NCBI RefSeq assembly: GCF_025639885.1
Contig: NZ_CP106738.1
Location: forward strand, 3,782,001-3,846,000
Source of the DNA: Roseovarius pelagicus
GTDB lineage: Bacteria; Pseudomonadota; Alphaproteobacteria; Rhodobacterales; Rhodobacteraceae
Direction: 5' to 3'
Length of the DNA: 64,000 nucleotides
Shown here: positions 7,909 to 15,323 of the stretch, piece after piece
Layout: every line of letters begins with the position of its first letter
Numbering within the stretch: position 1 is the first letter of the stretch
Program-made: the position numbers and the translations under genes
Notes under the pieces: generated by a model
The model's database searches: none
Told to the model about the DNA's origin: nothing
The model's input: the letters and a program-made list of their open reading frames with translations, nothing else

Positions 7909-9448
7909 GAACGGCGCGCCGGACCGTTTCGCGACGTGGGTCTGCGGACTACGGCCCCGAGGGCGGTTCGCGATATGCGCTGCACTGGGGGCGGTGGCCG
8001 GGTTGGGGCAGGCACCATTCGGTTTATGGCCCCTGACAGTGCTGGCGTTGGCTGGCATCTACGGTATTTTCGGACAACGTTGGCGCGTGTCTCAGGCGGC
8101 TCTTATCGGGCTGGCCTCTGGCACCGGGTATTTTCTGGTGGCCTTGGCATGGATGGTCGAGCCGTTTCTGGTGGATGCGGCGCGGCATGGCTGGATGGCA
8201 CCCTTTGCACTGATCCTGTGCGCACTGGGGTTTGGCCTGTTCTGGGCGGCGGCATTCGGGCTGGCGCGATGGGTCGCGCGGCATAGCGCGACAGGCAATG
8301 CTCTGGCATGGATCGGGACTGGTGTATTGGCTGAATGGCTGCGCGGTACGTTGTTTACCGGGTTTCCATGGGCACAGACCGGACACGTGTGGATCGGAAC
8401 GCCGATGATGCACTGGGCAGCCATAGGCGGTGCGCTGTTGCTGTGTGCAATCAGTCTAGGGGCTGGCGTCGCGCTATGGCACACGCTGATCGGGTCCTCT
8501 CGCGTCGCAGGCGGGCTAGGGATCGCGGCGCTGTCGGCGGCCTATGCCTTTGGGCCGCGGCTAACCGCACCAACTGAAACTGGGCTACAGGCCCCGGTGG
8601 TCCGGCTGGTCCAACCCAATGCCGCGCAACGTGACAAGTGGAACCCGGACAAAATGCAGGGGTTTTTTGATCGACAGGTTAGCTATACCGGCGCAGCTAC
8701 GCCGCCCGATCTGGTGGTATGGCCGGAAACATCGGTGCCTGTACTGTTGAATAATGCGACAGAAACATTGGGCTATATCGCGGATGCAGCGCGCGGCGCG
8801 CCGGTGGTTCTGGGGTTTCAGCGACGCGACGGACTGCAATACTACAATACGGCTGTGTTGCTGGGTGCCGACGGTACGGTGACAGCGCAGTATGACAAGC
8901 ACCATCTTGTACCGTTCGGCGAATACATGCCGCTGGGGGATTTGCTGGCGAAAGTTGGGATTCACGGGCTTGCCTCCAAGCATGGTGGCGGGTTCTCGGC
9001 GGGACCGGGGCCGACGTTGATCGAGGTGCCGGGGGTCGGAGAGGCGTTGCCGCTGATTTGCTACGAAGGGATTTTTGCGCGCAACGTGTCCGGTGTGGCC
9101 GGTCGCCCCGATTTCCTGCTGATGATTACCAATGATGCGTGGTTTGGCCGCGTTTCCGGGCCCTATCAACACTTGGCACAGGCGCAGTTGCGCAGCGTTG
9201 AGCAAGGCTTGCCGATGGTCCGTGCGGCCAACACGGGTATTTCTGCTGTGATTGATCCGCGTGGACAGATTATGGCGCAGATTGCGCTGGGGCAGGCCGG
9301 CTGGATCGACGCACCTTTGCCCCGCGCGGCGCCCCCCACACCCTATGCCCTGCTGGGGGATTGGCTGGTACTGACCGCGATGGTGCTGATGGTTGGGGCG
9401 GGGGCGTATTGCGGTGCAGGTCGCCGCAGGCCAACACTTAACGATTGA
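7901..9448 (+). CDS. lnt: Apolipoprotein N-acyltransferase Lnt
   Basis: An inner-membrane enzyme that adds the third acyl chain to lipoproteins, from phospholipid. The 515-residue protein has several N-terminal membrane helices and then a periplasmic nitrilase domain. The catalytic triad is visible: Glu about 276 in VVWPETS, Lys about 333 in YDKHHLVPFGEY, and Cys about 387 in LICYEGIF. The start was placed at ATG 7901 (MAENGAPDRF), which overlaps the restored end of corC by eight bases. The open frame extends further upstream, but those residues are the antisense-like continuation of corC. It closes the ybeY-corC-lnt operon. Confidence 0.94.
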   Translation: MAENGAPDRFATWVCGLRPRGRFAICAALGAVAGLGQAPFGLWPLTVLALAGIYGIFGQRWRVSQAALIGLASGTGYFLVALAWMVEPFLVDAARHGWMAPFALILCALGFGLFWAAAFGLARWVARHSATGNALAWIGTGVLAEWLRGTLFTGFPWAQTGHVWIGTPMMHWAAIGGALLLCAISLGAGVALWHTLIGSSRVAGGLGIAALSAAYAFGPRLTAPTETGLQAPVVRLVQPNAAQRDKWNPDKMQGFFDRQVSYTGAATPPDLVVWPETSVPVLLNNATETLGYIADAARGAPVVLGFQRRDGLQYYNTAVLLGADGTVTAQYDKHHLVPFGEYMPLGDLLAKVGIHGLASKHGGGFSAGPGPTLIEVPGVGEALPLICYEGIFARNVSGVAGRPDFLLMITNDAWFGRVSGPYQHLAQAQLRSVEQGLPMVRAANTGISAVIDPRGQIMAQIALGQAGWIDAPLPRAAPPTPYALLGDWLVLTAMVLMVGAGAYCGAGRRRPTLND

Positions 9449-9474
9449 CGTTATGCGTAGCAGCGCGCTAGCTA
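9445..9474 (+). promoter_or_regulatory. Likely sigma-70 promoter of metK
   Basis: TTGACG (9445-9450) overlaps the lnt stop codon and is followed after 18 bases by TAGCTA (9469-9474). That would start transcription near 9481, just before the riboswitch. The -10 region lies inside the perfect palindrome GCGCTAGCTAGCGC (9465-9478), which could be an operator. Confidence 0.45.
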
Positions 9475-9483
9475 GCGCAAATT

Positions 9484-9528
9484 CGTCACAACGGCTTCCT
9501 GACGTGGCGATTTCATATGATTGGAGCA
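9484..9528 (+). ncRNA. SAM/SAH riboswitch upstream of metK
   Basis: The sequence matches the small SAM/SAH riboswitch class described from Rhodobacterales metK leaders. Stem CGTCAC (9484-9489) pairs with GTGGCG (9504-9509). The loop AACGGCTTCCTGA is nearly that of the structurally studied examples. The downstream ATTGGAGCA (9520-9528) carries the GGAG ribosome binding site, which pairs with the loop CTTCC as a pseudoknot. Ligand binding would hide the GGAG, six bases before the metK ATG, and so lower SAM synthetase production when SAM or SAH is plentiful. The match comes from memory of the consensus, not from a covariance search. Confidence 0.85.
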
Positions 9529-9532
9529 TTTC

Positions 9533-10714
9533 ATGGCACGACAGAATTATACTTTCACTTCGGAATCCGTTTCCGAAGGGCATCCTGATAAGGTTTGCGA
9601 TCGCATTTCGGACGCGGTGCTGGATGCGCTATTGACCGAAGAACCCGAGGCGCGGGTAGCGGCGGAGACTTTTGCCACCACCAATCGGGTGGTTATCGGC
9701 GGCGAAGTGGGGTTGTCTGATCAGGAAAAGCTGCGCGATTACATGGCCGGGATGGAGGATATCATCCGCGCCTGCATCCGTGACATCGGGTACGAGCAAG
9801 AAAAATTCCACTGGAAAACCTGTGAGATAACCAACCTGCTGCATGAGCAGTCCGCGCATATTGCCCAAGGGGTCGATGCGGCCGCGGACAAGGAAGAAGG
9901 CGCCGGCGATCAGGGTATCATGTTCGGCTTTGCCACGGACGAGACCGAGGCACTGATGCCTGCACCGATCCAGTACAGTCACGCGATCCTGCGCCGTCTG
10001 GCTGAGGTGCGCAAGAATGGCACCGAGCCGGCGCTTGGCCCGGATGCCAAGAGCCAATTGTCGGTCAGTTATCGCAACGGCAAGCCGGTCGGCATCAGCT
10101 CGGTCGTGCTGAGCACGCAGCACCTGGATGAGGCGCTGACCAGTGCGGACATCTACGACATCGTCAGTCCCTATATCCACGAAGTGCTGCCCGAAGGCTG
10201 GCTGACGGATGCGACTGAATGGCATGTGAACCCCACTGGCAAGTTCGTGATTGGCGGGCCTGACGGCGACGCGGGTCTGACGGGCCGCAAGATTATCGTG
10301 GACACCTATGGCGGTTCCGCCCCACATGGCGGCGGAGCGTTCTCGGGTAAGGACCCGACCAAGGTGGACCGTTCGGCGGCCTATGCCGCGCGCTATCTGG
10401 CCAAGAACGTCGTGGCGGCTGGCATGGCTCAGAAATGCACCATCCAGTTGAGCTATGCGATTGGCGTCAGCAAACCACTGTCGGTCTATGCAGACACCCA
10501 CGGCACAGGTGACATAGCACCTGCACAGATCGAAAAAGCGATCTCGAAATGCATGGACCTCAGCCCGCGTGGTATTCGCGAGCATCTGCAACTGAACAAG
10601 CCGATTTATCAGCGCACGGCGGCGTATGGTCATTTTGGACGCGCACCCGAGGCCGATGGTGGCTTTAGCTGGGAGCAGACCGATCTGGTGGATGCGCTGA
10701 ATAAGGCGATCTGA
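9533..10714 (+). CDS. metK: S-adenosylmethionine synthetase MetK
   Basis: Makes S-adenosylmethionine from methionine and ATP in the cytoplasm. The product has 393 residues. Visible motifs are [18 protein letters not shown] at the N-terminus (ATP and metal site), [10 protein letters not shown] in the middle, and [16 protein letters not shown] towards the C-terminus. The ATG at 9533 is used because GGAG at 9523-9526 is correctly spaced for it; the TTG at 9521 lies within the riboswitch. Expression is likely controlled by the SAM/SAH riboswitch directly upstream. Confidence 0.97.
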   Translation: MARQNYTFTSESVSEGHPDKVCDRISDAVLDALLTEEPEARVAAETFATTNRVVIGGEVGLSDQEKLRDYMAGMEDIIRACIRDIGYEQEKFHWKTCEITNLLHEQSAHIAQGVDAAADKEEGAGDQGIMFGFATDETEALMPAPIQYSHAILRRLAEVRKNGTEPALGPDAKSQLSVSYRNGKPVGISSVVLSTQHLDEALTSADIYDIVSPYIHEVLPEGWLTDATEWHVNPTGKFVIGGPDGDAGLTGRKIIVDTYGGSAPHGGGAFSGKDPTKVDRSAAYAARYLAKNVVAAGMAQKCTIQLSYAIGVSKPLSVYADTHGTGDIAPAQIEKAISKCMDLSPRGIREHLQLNKPIYQRTAAYGHFGRAPEADGGFSWEQTDLVDALNKAI

Positions 10715-10741
10715 TCGGCCTGCCGACAGGTCTGTGTCGAT

Positions 10742-10768
10742 AGCGGCGGCTCGATCAGAGCCGCCGCT
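10742..10768 (+). terminator. Hairpin after metK, probable terminator
   Basis: An 11-bp perfect stem AGCGGCGGCTC (10742-10752) with GAGCCGCCGCT (10758-10768) and a five-base loop, 28 bases after the metK stop. The T-rich tail is weak (TCGCGTTTCT), so termination may be partial. Confidence 0.6.
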
Positions 10769-10792
10769 TCGCGTTTCTCGCGCGTGTGCTTT

Positions 10793-10816
10793 GAGTATTT
10801 TGAGAACACTGAGAGG
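10793..10816 (+). repeat. Diverged copy of the dispersed intergenic motif
   Basis: GAGTATTTT is followed by GAGAACACTGAGAGG between metK and trmB. The first half matches the other copies; the AAGAAG half is degraded. Confidence 0.3.
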
Positions 10817-10878
10817 ATGGGCTGCGCGCCTGTCTGAGTGTTTGCGCTTGGACCGGGAGCACGGTAAAGGCAGCGACC

Positions 10879-11592
10879 ATGGCAACGCTCAAACATCCTT
10901 CTGGCGCCCCTTGGCGCAATTTTTACGGCCGCTTCAAGGGCAAGTCGCTGCGCGCCTCGCAGGAAGTGTTGCTGGATGAGGATCTGGAGGGGTTGTCGCC
11001 GGGTGCCGTCGGCTGGGATGTGAATCCCGACCGCGTGCCGCTTGATCTGGCCGCACGGTTTGGGGAGCGACCCATCTGGCTGGAAATTGGATTCGGTGCG
11101 GGCGAACATCTGGTGCATCAGGCAACGTCCGAACCCGATGTGGGTTTTATCGGCTGTGAACCTTATCTCAACGGCGTAGCGATGTTGCTGGCCAAACTGC
11201 GCAAAGCTGATGTGTCCAATGTGTCGGTGCATCCCGGTGATGCGCGCGATCTTTTTGATGTATTGCCTGAGGCGAGCGTTGCGCGGGCATTTCTGCTCTA
11301 TCCCGATCCGTGGCCGAAAAAGCGCCATCATCGCCGCCGGTTCGTGACGCAGGAACATCTTGTGCCGCTGGCAACGGTGATGCAGCCGGGCGCGATCCTG
11401 AGAGTGGCGACGGATATCGAGGACTATGTGCGTCAGACGCTGGAAGAGGTTCCCAAGGCCGGATTTGAATGGTTGGCCGAGAGGCGTTCTGACTGGCAGA
11501 CACCGTGGGAGGACTGGACCCGCACCCGGTACGAGGCCAAGGCGCTGCGCGAGGGCCGAGTGCCGCATTACCTGACATTCAGACGTGTTTGA
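10879..11592 (+). CDS. trmB: tRNA (guanine-N7-)-methyltransferase TrmB
   Basis: Methylates N7 of G46 in tRNA using S-adenosylmethionine. It has 237 residues. The SAM-binding Rossmann motif is WLEIGFGAGEHL, and the family signature is YPDPWPKKRHHRRR. A conserved acidic residue sits in the RVATDIEDY strand, and the C-terminal TRYEAKALREGR is typical. It lies downstream of metK, the source of its co-substrate; that pairing is common in related bacteria, although a hairpin stands between them. Confidence 0.95.
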   Translation: MATLKHPSGAPWRNFYGRFKGKSLRASQEVLLDEDLEGLSPGAVGWDVNPDRVPLDLAARFGERPIWLEIGFGAGEHLVHQATSEPDVGFIGCEPYLNGVAMLLAKLRKADVSNVSVHPGDARDLFDVLPEASVARAFLLYPDPWPKKRHHRRRFVTQEHLVPLATVMQPGAILRVATDIEDYVRQTLEEVPKAGFEWLAERRSDWQTPWEDWTRTRYEAKALREGRVPHYLTFRRV

Positions 11593-11744
11593 TTATCCGG
11601 CGCTGTAGCCCATGCTTTAGAGAACGCATTGTTTCCAAATGAGAAACTTGCCGCAAAGGCAGCAGTCCAGTAGTGTTAATGTGTATTAACACGTATCCTA
11701 AGCGGAACTGGGCCGCTCAGGAACAATGTACTGGGGGTACTGCC

Positions 11745-13343
11745 ATGATCTGGGCAATTGCGTTGACCGCACTGGTTGGCTGGGGTCTGTTTGAGTTATT
11801 CGATGATGACGATGATAATGCAGGCGCACCTCCGCCGGATATGGGGGGCGATGCGGTTGGCCCGACGGATGACACCACCGTAGAGGGCACCAGCATCAGC
11901 GAGGTAATCTTTGGCGGCGATACCGATCAGTCGATAAACGGCCGAGGTGGTGACGATACCATCGAAGGTCGTGGTGGTGATGATGTTATCGTGACCGGTG
12001 CCGGTGATGACGTGGTCGACGCCGGGGCAGGCGATGACCGGGTATATGTGCGCGAGGGCGACGATCAGGTGGTTGGCGGTCCGGGTGATGATCAGATCTA
12101 TGGTCGCGAGGGCAATGATACCATGAACGGACAGGAGGGCGATGATGCTCTCTTTGGCAACGAAGGCGACGACAACCTGCGCGGCGCGGCGGGCGATGAC
12201 ACACTGAACGGCGGCGATGGCGATGACAGGTTGAGCGGGCGTGACGATGATGATCGCCTGAACGGTGCCGATGGGGATGATACGTTGCTGGGCGGTGCTG
12301 GCAATGACCTGCTACTGGGCGGGAACGGGATGGATTCGTTGGAAGGCTACAGCGGAGACGATACGCTGAACGGCGGTGATGACGACGATATGCTGAAAGG
12401 CGGCAGCGGCGATGATGACATCAGTGGCGGTGCGACCGGTGCCGATACGCTGTTGGGTCAGGCGGGCAACGACATGCTGCGTGGCCTGCTGGGGGCTGAC
12501 AGCCTAGATGGCGGCGACGGTGCCGACACGTTGGATGGTGGCGAGGGCGCTGATACACTCTTGGGCGCGGAGGGTGATGATCTCTTGCAGGGCCGTGGTG
12601 GCGACGATGCGCTGCACGGGGGCAGGGGGGCTGATCTGGTCTTCGGCCACGAAGGCAATGACACGCTCTTTGGCGATGAAGGCTCTGATACGTTGAACGG
12701 CGGCGGCGGCGATGATGAGCTTGCCGGGGGCGCTGACGACGACCGGCTACGCGGTGACGTCGGCGACGATACCTTGGCTGGTAATGGCGGCGATGATGAG
12801 ATTTTTGCTGATGGCGGTGATGACCTTCTGTTAGGCGGTGACGGCGCAGATACCCTGAATGGCGGTACTGGTCTTGATACGTTGGAAGGTGGTGCAGGAA
12901 CAGACCGGCTAAACGGTGCGGGTGGTAATGATCTTATCGACGGGCGCGACGGGATTTCGGCGTCGCAGGATACCCTGATCGGTGGCGAGGGAGATGACCG
13001 GCTGATTGGTGACGATGGCGATATCCTGTGGGGGGATGGCGGCGTCGACGTGTTCGAGGTTGTGGTCGGTCCGGTAGGATCAGATCCGGTGGTGATCCGC
13101 GATTTGTTCGAGGGCGGAGCCGCGGAACAAGTGCTGTTCTCCAACCCCGACGGATCGTTCCTGTCGGCGGCGCAGGTGTCGGGCGGTGCGCTCGGGATCG
13201 TGGCGCAGGGATCGGGATCGGCGATTCAGCTTGGCGGTACAACGGTGGCTGTCGTTTCAGGCGTGACACCGGCGACACTGATGGCGGACGACGCCTGGAT
13301 TGCCAATCTGGCTCCGGGCGGGCTGGTGCCGGTCACGGCCTGA
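11745..13343 (+). CDS. RTX repeat calcium-binding protein with N-terminal membrane anchor
   Basis: A 532-residue, very acidic protein. It starts with one hydrophobic helix (MIWAIALTALVGWGLFELF), then an Asp run and a Pro/Gly linker. From about residue 55 to 440 there are roughly forty nonapeptide units of the GGxGxDxLx type, which fold as calcium-binding beta-rolls in RTX proteins. The last 90 residues are non-repetitive and may hold a type I secretion signal. The start at ATG 11745 was chosen because the helix follows at once; in-frame codons further upstream add an implausible leader. A type I secretion system is encoded 5 kb downstream. An N-terminal anchor together with RTX repeats is not the classical toxin layout, so a surface or periplasmic calcium-binding role is possible. 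Confidence 0.8.
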   Translation: MIWAIALTALVGWGLFELFDDDDDNAGAPPPDMGGDAVGPTDDTTVEGTSISEVIFGGDTDQSINGRGGDDTIEGRGGDDVIVTGAGDDVVDAGAGDDRVYVREGDDQVVGGPGDDQIYGREGNDTMNGQEGDDALFGNEGDDNLRGAAGDDTLNGGDGDDRLSGRDDDDRLNGADGDDTLLGGAGNDLLLGGNGMDSLEGYSGDDTLNGGDDDDMLKGGSGDDDISGGATGADTLLGQAGNDMLRGLLGADSLDGGDGADTLDGGEGADTLLGAEGDDLLQGRGGDDALHGGRGADLVFGHEGNDTLFGDEGSDTLNGGGGDDELAGGADDDRLRGDVGDDTLAGNGGDDEIFADGGDDLLLGGDGADTLNGGTGLDTLEGGAGTDRLNGAGGNDLIDGRDGISASQDTLIGGEGDDRLIGDDGDILWGDGGVDVFEVVVGPVGSDPVVIRDLFEGGAAEQVLFSNPDGSFLSAAQVSGGALGIVAQGSGSAIQLGGTTVAVVSGVTPATLMADDAWIANLAPGGLVPVTA

Positions 13344-13353
13344 CATTACCTGA

Positions 13354-13389
13354 TTTCGCGCCGCGGATAGCTAAAGGCCGGGCGCGAAA
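13354..13389. terminator. Hairpin between convergent genes
   Basis: TTTCGCGCC (13354-13362) can pair with GGCGCGAAA (13381-13389) across an 18-base loop between the RTX gene and argE stops. There is no strong T-tract on either side, so a bidirectional terminator role is only possible. Confidence 0.35.
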
Positions 13390-13393
13390 CCGT

Positions 13394-14566
13394 TCAGCCG
13401 GCCTTGGTGTCCAACCGGTGCGAGAGACGCTCCAGCATGTCGAGGCATTCGGTCATCTGACCCACACTGACAAATTCATCAGCCTTGTGTGCCTGATCTA
13501 TTGATCCCGGTCCGCACACCACTGCTGACATCCCGTAAGCCTGAAAAATGCCGGCTTCGGTGCCAAAGGGCACTGTGCTGGCGCCGTTCGCGCCGGTCAG
13601 TTCCATCATGATGTTGCGGGCTTCGTTGGGATCGGTTGGGACCAGTCCCGCCACCTCGCCGATAATCTCTGTGTCGATGTCGGCGTCCGGGTAGATGGCG
13701 CGCATTTCAGGCAACAGGGTTTCGACGCAGTAGCGATGCAGATCGTCCTTGACGAATGCGGCATCGCTTAGTTGCACGGGGCGCATCTCCCAGTCTATGC
13801 GCGCCTGACTGGGGATGACGTTATGCGCAACGCCACCTGTGAGTGCGCCGGTGTTAATCGTGGTCCACGGCGGATCAAATCGGCTGCCTTCGGGCGCGCG
13901 GCTGCGCAGCTGATCCTTGAGCATCAGAAGTCGCGTGACAAATCGTGCCGCGTATTCGACCGCATTGACGCCCTTGTCGGGTCCTGATCCATGCCCGGCC
14001 AACCCGTGAAAATGGGTGGAGTATTCATAGCACCCCTTATGCCCTTCGATGACGCGCATCATTGTTGGCTCGCCGATCAAGGCGACGCCCGGGCGTAGAT
14101 CCAGCGCGCGCAGGCTGTCGACCAAAGCGCCCGCACCGAAACAGCCGGTTTCCTCGTCATAGGTAAAGCTGAAATGCAGTGGTCTGTCTTTGACCCGTTG
14201 AGCAAAGATCGGTGCCATGGTTGTGGCTGCAGCGATGAACCCTTTCATGTCACAACTGCCGCGCCCATAAAGCAGTCCGTCAGTCTCATGCATCTCAAAA
14301 GGATCGCCGGTCCAGTCCTGATCCGCGACGGGAACCACATCCGAGTGTCCTGACAAGACGATCCCGCCGTCGCATTCCGGCCCAAGGGTGGCAAAGAGGT
14401 TGGCCTTCTGGCCGGTCGCATCGGGGAAGATATGGACGCGCGCGCCAGCACCCTCCAGCCGTTCCGCCAGATGATCAATCATCGCCATGTTGCTGCGTTC
14501 AGAGATGGTAGGGAAGGCGATCAGCTCTGACAGGAGTTGCGTCGTATCAGTGATTTGCGCGTTCAT
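13394..14566 (-). CDS. argE: Acetylornithine deacetylase (M20 family)
   Basis: An M20 metallopeptidase that hydrolyses N-acetyl-L-ornithine to ornithine in arginine synthesis. The product has 390 residues. The metal ligands and catalytic residues are visible in SGHSDVVPV (His, then Asp), GRGSCDMKG (Asp) and YDEETGCFGA (Glu pair); the H-x-(A/K)-D-E-F end HKADEF supplies the last His. The ATG at 14566 is used because GGGAGG lies just upstream. Its position between two exported proteins does not suggest a shared role; in this family argE is often a lone gene. Confidence 0.88.
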   Translation of the reverse strand: MNAQITDTTQLLSELIAFPTISERSNMAMIDHLAERLEGAGARVHIFPDATGQKANLFATLGPECDGGIVLSGHSDVVPVADQDWTGDPFEMHETDGLLYGRGSCDMKGFIAAATTMAPIFAQRVKDRPLHFSFTYDEETGCFGAGALVDSLRALDLRPGVALIGEPTMMRVIEGHKGCYEYSTHFHGLAGHGSGPDKGVNAVEYAARFVTRLLMLKDQLRSRAPEGSRFDPPWTTINTGALTGGVAHNVIPSQARIDWEMRPVQLSDAAFVKDDLHRYCVETLLPEMRAIYPDADIDTEIIGEVAGLVPTDPNEARNIMMELTGANGASTVPFGTEAGIFQAYGMSAVVCGPGSIDQAHKADEFVSVGQMTECLDMLERLSHRLDTKAG

Positions 14567-14918
14567 CCTGCCCTCCCATGACTGCATCGGTAAACATTGC
14601 TGCGCGCGGATGACGGCGTCAAGCGTGCGGGGAGGTCCTGATCGCGGGGCAGAACACGCATTACGTGAATTTCTGGTGCGTCAACCTCCTTAGACGAAAG
14701 CGGTGTTGCAAAATTGACTCTGCATGACTTGGGGTAAGATGCCCAGATTTGGCCTAAATTCGCGGAATAGTCCGCAAATACCGGAAATGTACGGATTTTT
14801 AAAAGGTACGTAAAAAAACACACTAGCGGTATTTCACGAAGTCGGTTATTTTTTGGGCAATTAAAAAACGTGGCGACCTCGAAAACGGGGCGCCGATTGA
14901 GGTAGAGTGGTGGTGATT
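14567..14918. other. AT-rich divergent intergenic region between argE and the adhesin gene
   Basis: About 350 bases without a gene and clearly more AT-rich than the surroundings. It must hold promoters for argE and for the adhesin operon. TTGACT (14714-14719) followed after 15 bases by TAAGAT (14735-14740) is a possible forward promoter with a short spacer. GCGGA-ATAG-TCCGC (14762-14775) is a small perfect hairpin. Poly-A and poly-T runs lie at 14778-14821 and 14850-14869. No riboswitch is recognised. Confidence 0.5.
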
Positions 14919-15323
14919 ATGAGCGCGATTAATTTCGTAGTACGTACACGTACGGGCGATTCCCGACATGGCAATGTGACAATGGATGGCGAGAACGCGC
15001 TTCTCGACGTCACGCAGGCCCATGAAGTTTCATTGAACATGCGGCAAAGCGATATTCGCGGGTATCAACGGTTCGGCGAGGACTTGGAGATAACCTTGGC
15101 GGATGGGCGCATTCTGGTCCTCAAGAACTACTTTTCTGACGCTGGCGGTGAAAGTCGGCTCTTTATCAGTGCCGATGGTTATCTAAACGAAGTCGCTTTG
15201 TCCGAAGACGCGGATGGGACGCTCTATGCACAATACAGCCCGGCAGCCGAGTGGGGTAAGTGGAGCCCGTCCGATGATCTGATTTTCCTTGGGAGCAGTG
15301 AAGTCGCCAGCGTCGAGATCTGA
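14919..15323 (+). CDS. BapA/LapF-type prefix domain, N-terminal fragment of the adhesin
   Basis: A 134-residue fragment beginning MSAINFVVRTR, with SLNMRQSDIRGYQRFGEDLEI and RLFISADGYLNEV. These are hallmarks of the prefix-like domain at the N-terminus of large BapA/Bap/LapF-type adhesins. It ends at a TGA (15321-15323). The following adhesin frame overlaps it in the +1 frame and continues where a normal fused protein would (EDDGETVTMLG then a Gly/Ala-rich hydrophobic stretch). I infer one gene, 14919-18696, broken by one extra base in CGAGATC at 15314-15320. Restored, it would encode about 1258 residues. A possible GTG start at 14907 exists, but ATG fits the conserved N-terminus. Confidence 0.75.
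   Translation: MSAINFVVRTRTGDSRHGNVTMDGENALLDVTQAHEVSLNMRQSDIRGYQRFGEDLEITLADGRILVLKNYFSDAGGESRLFISADGYLNEVALSEDADGTLYAQYSPAAEWGKWSPSDDLIFLGSSEVASVEI

Noticed and set aside
9629..10885. A 418-codon reverse frame over metK
   Set aside because: MetK is certain on the forward strand. The reverse frame has the composition of a shadow at high GC and no start signals.
12098..13144. Long reverse-strand open frames rich in Ser and Pro across the RTX gene
   Set aside because: They are the antisense of Gly/Asp-rich repeat codons, which rarely give stops. They have no ribosome sites and no recognisable domains.
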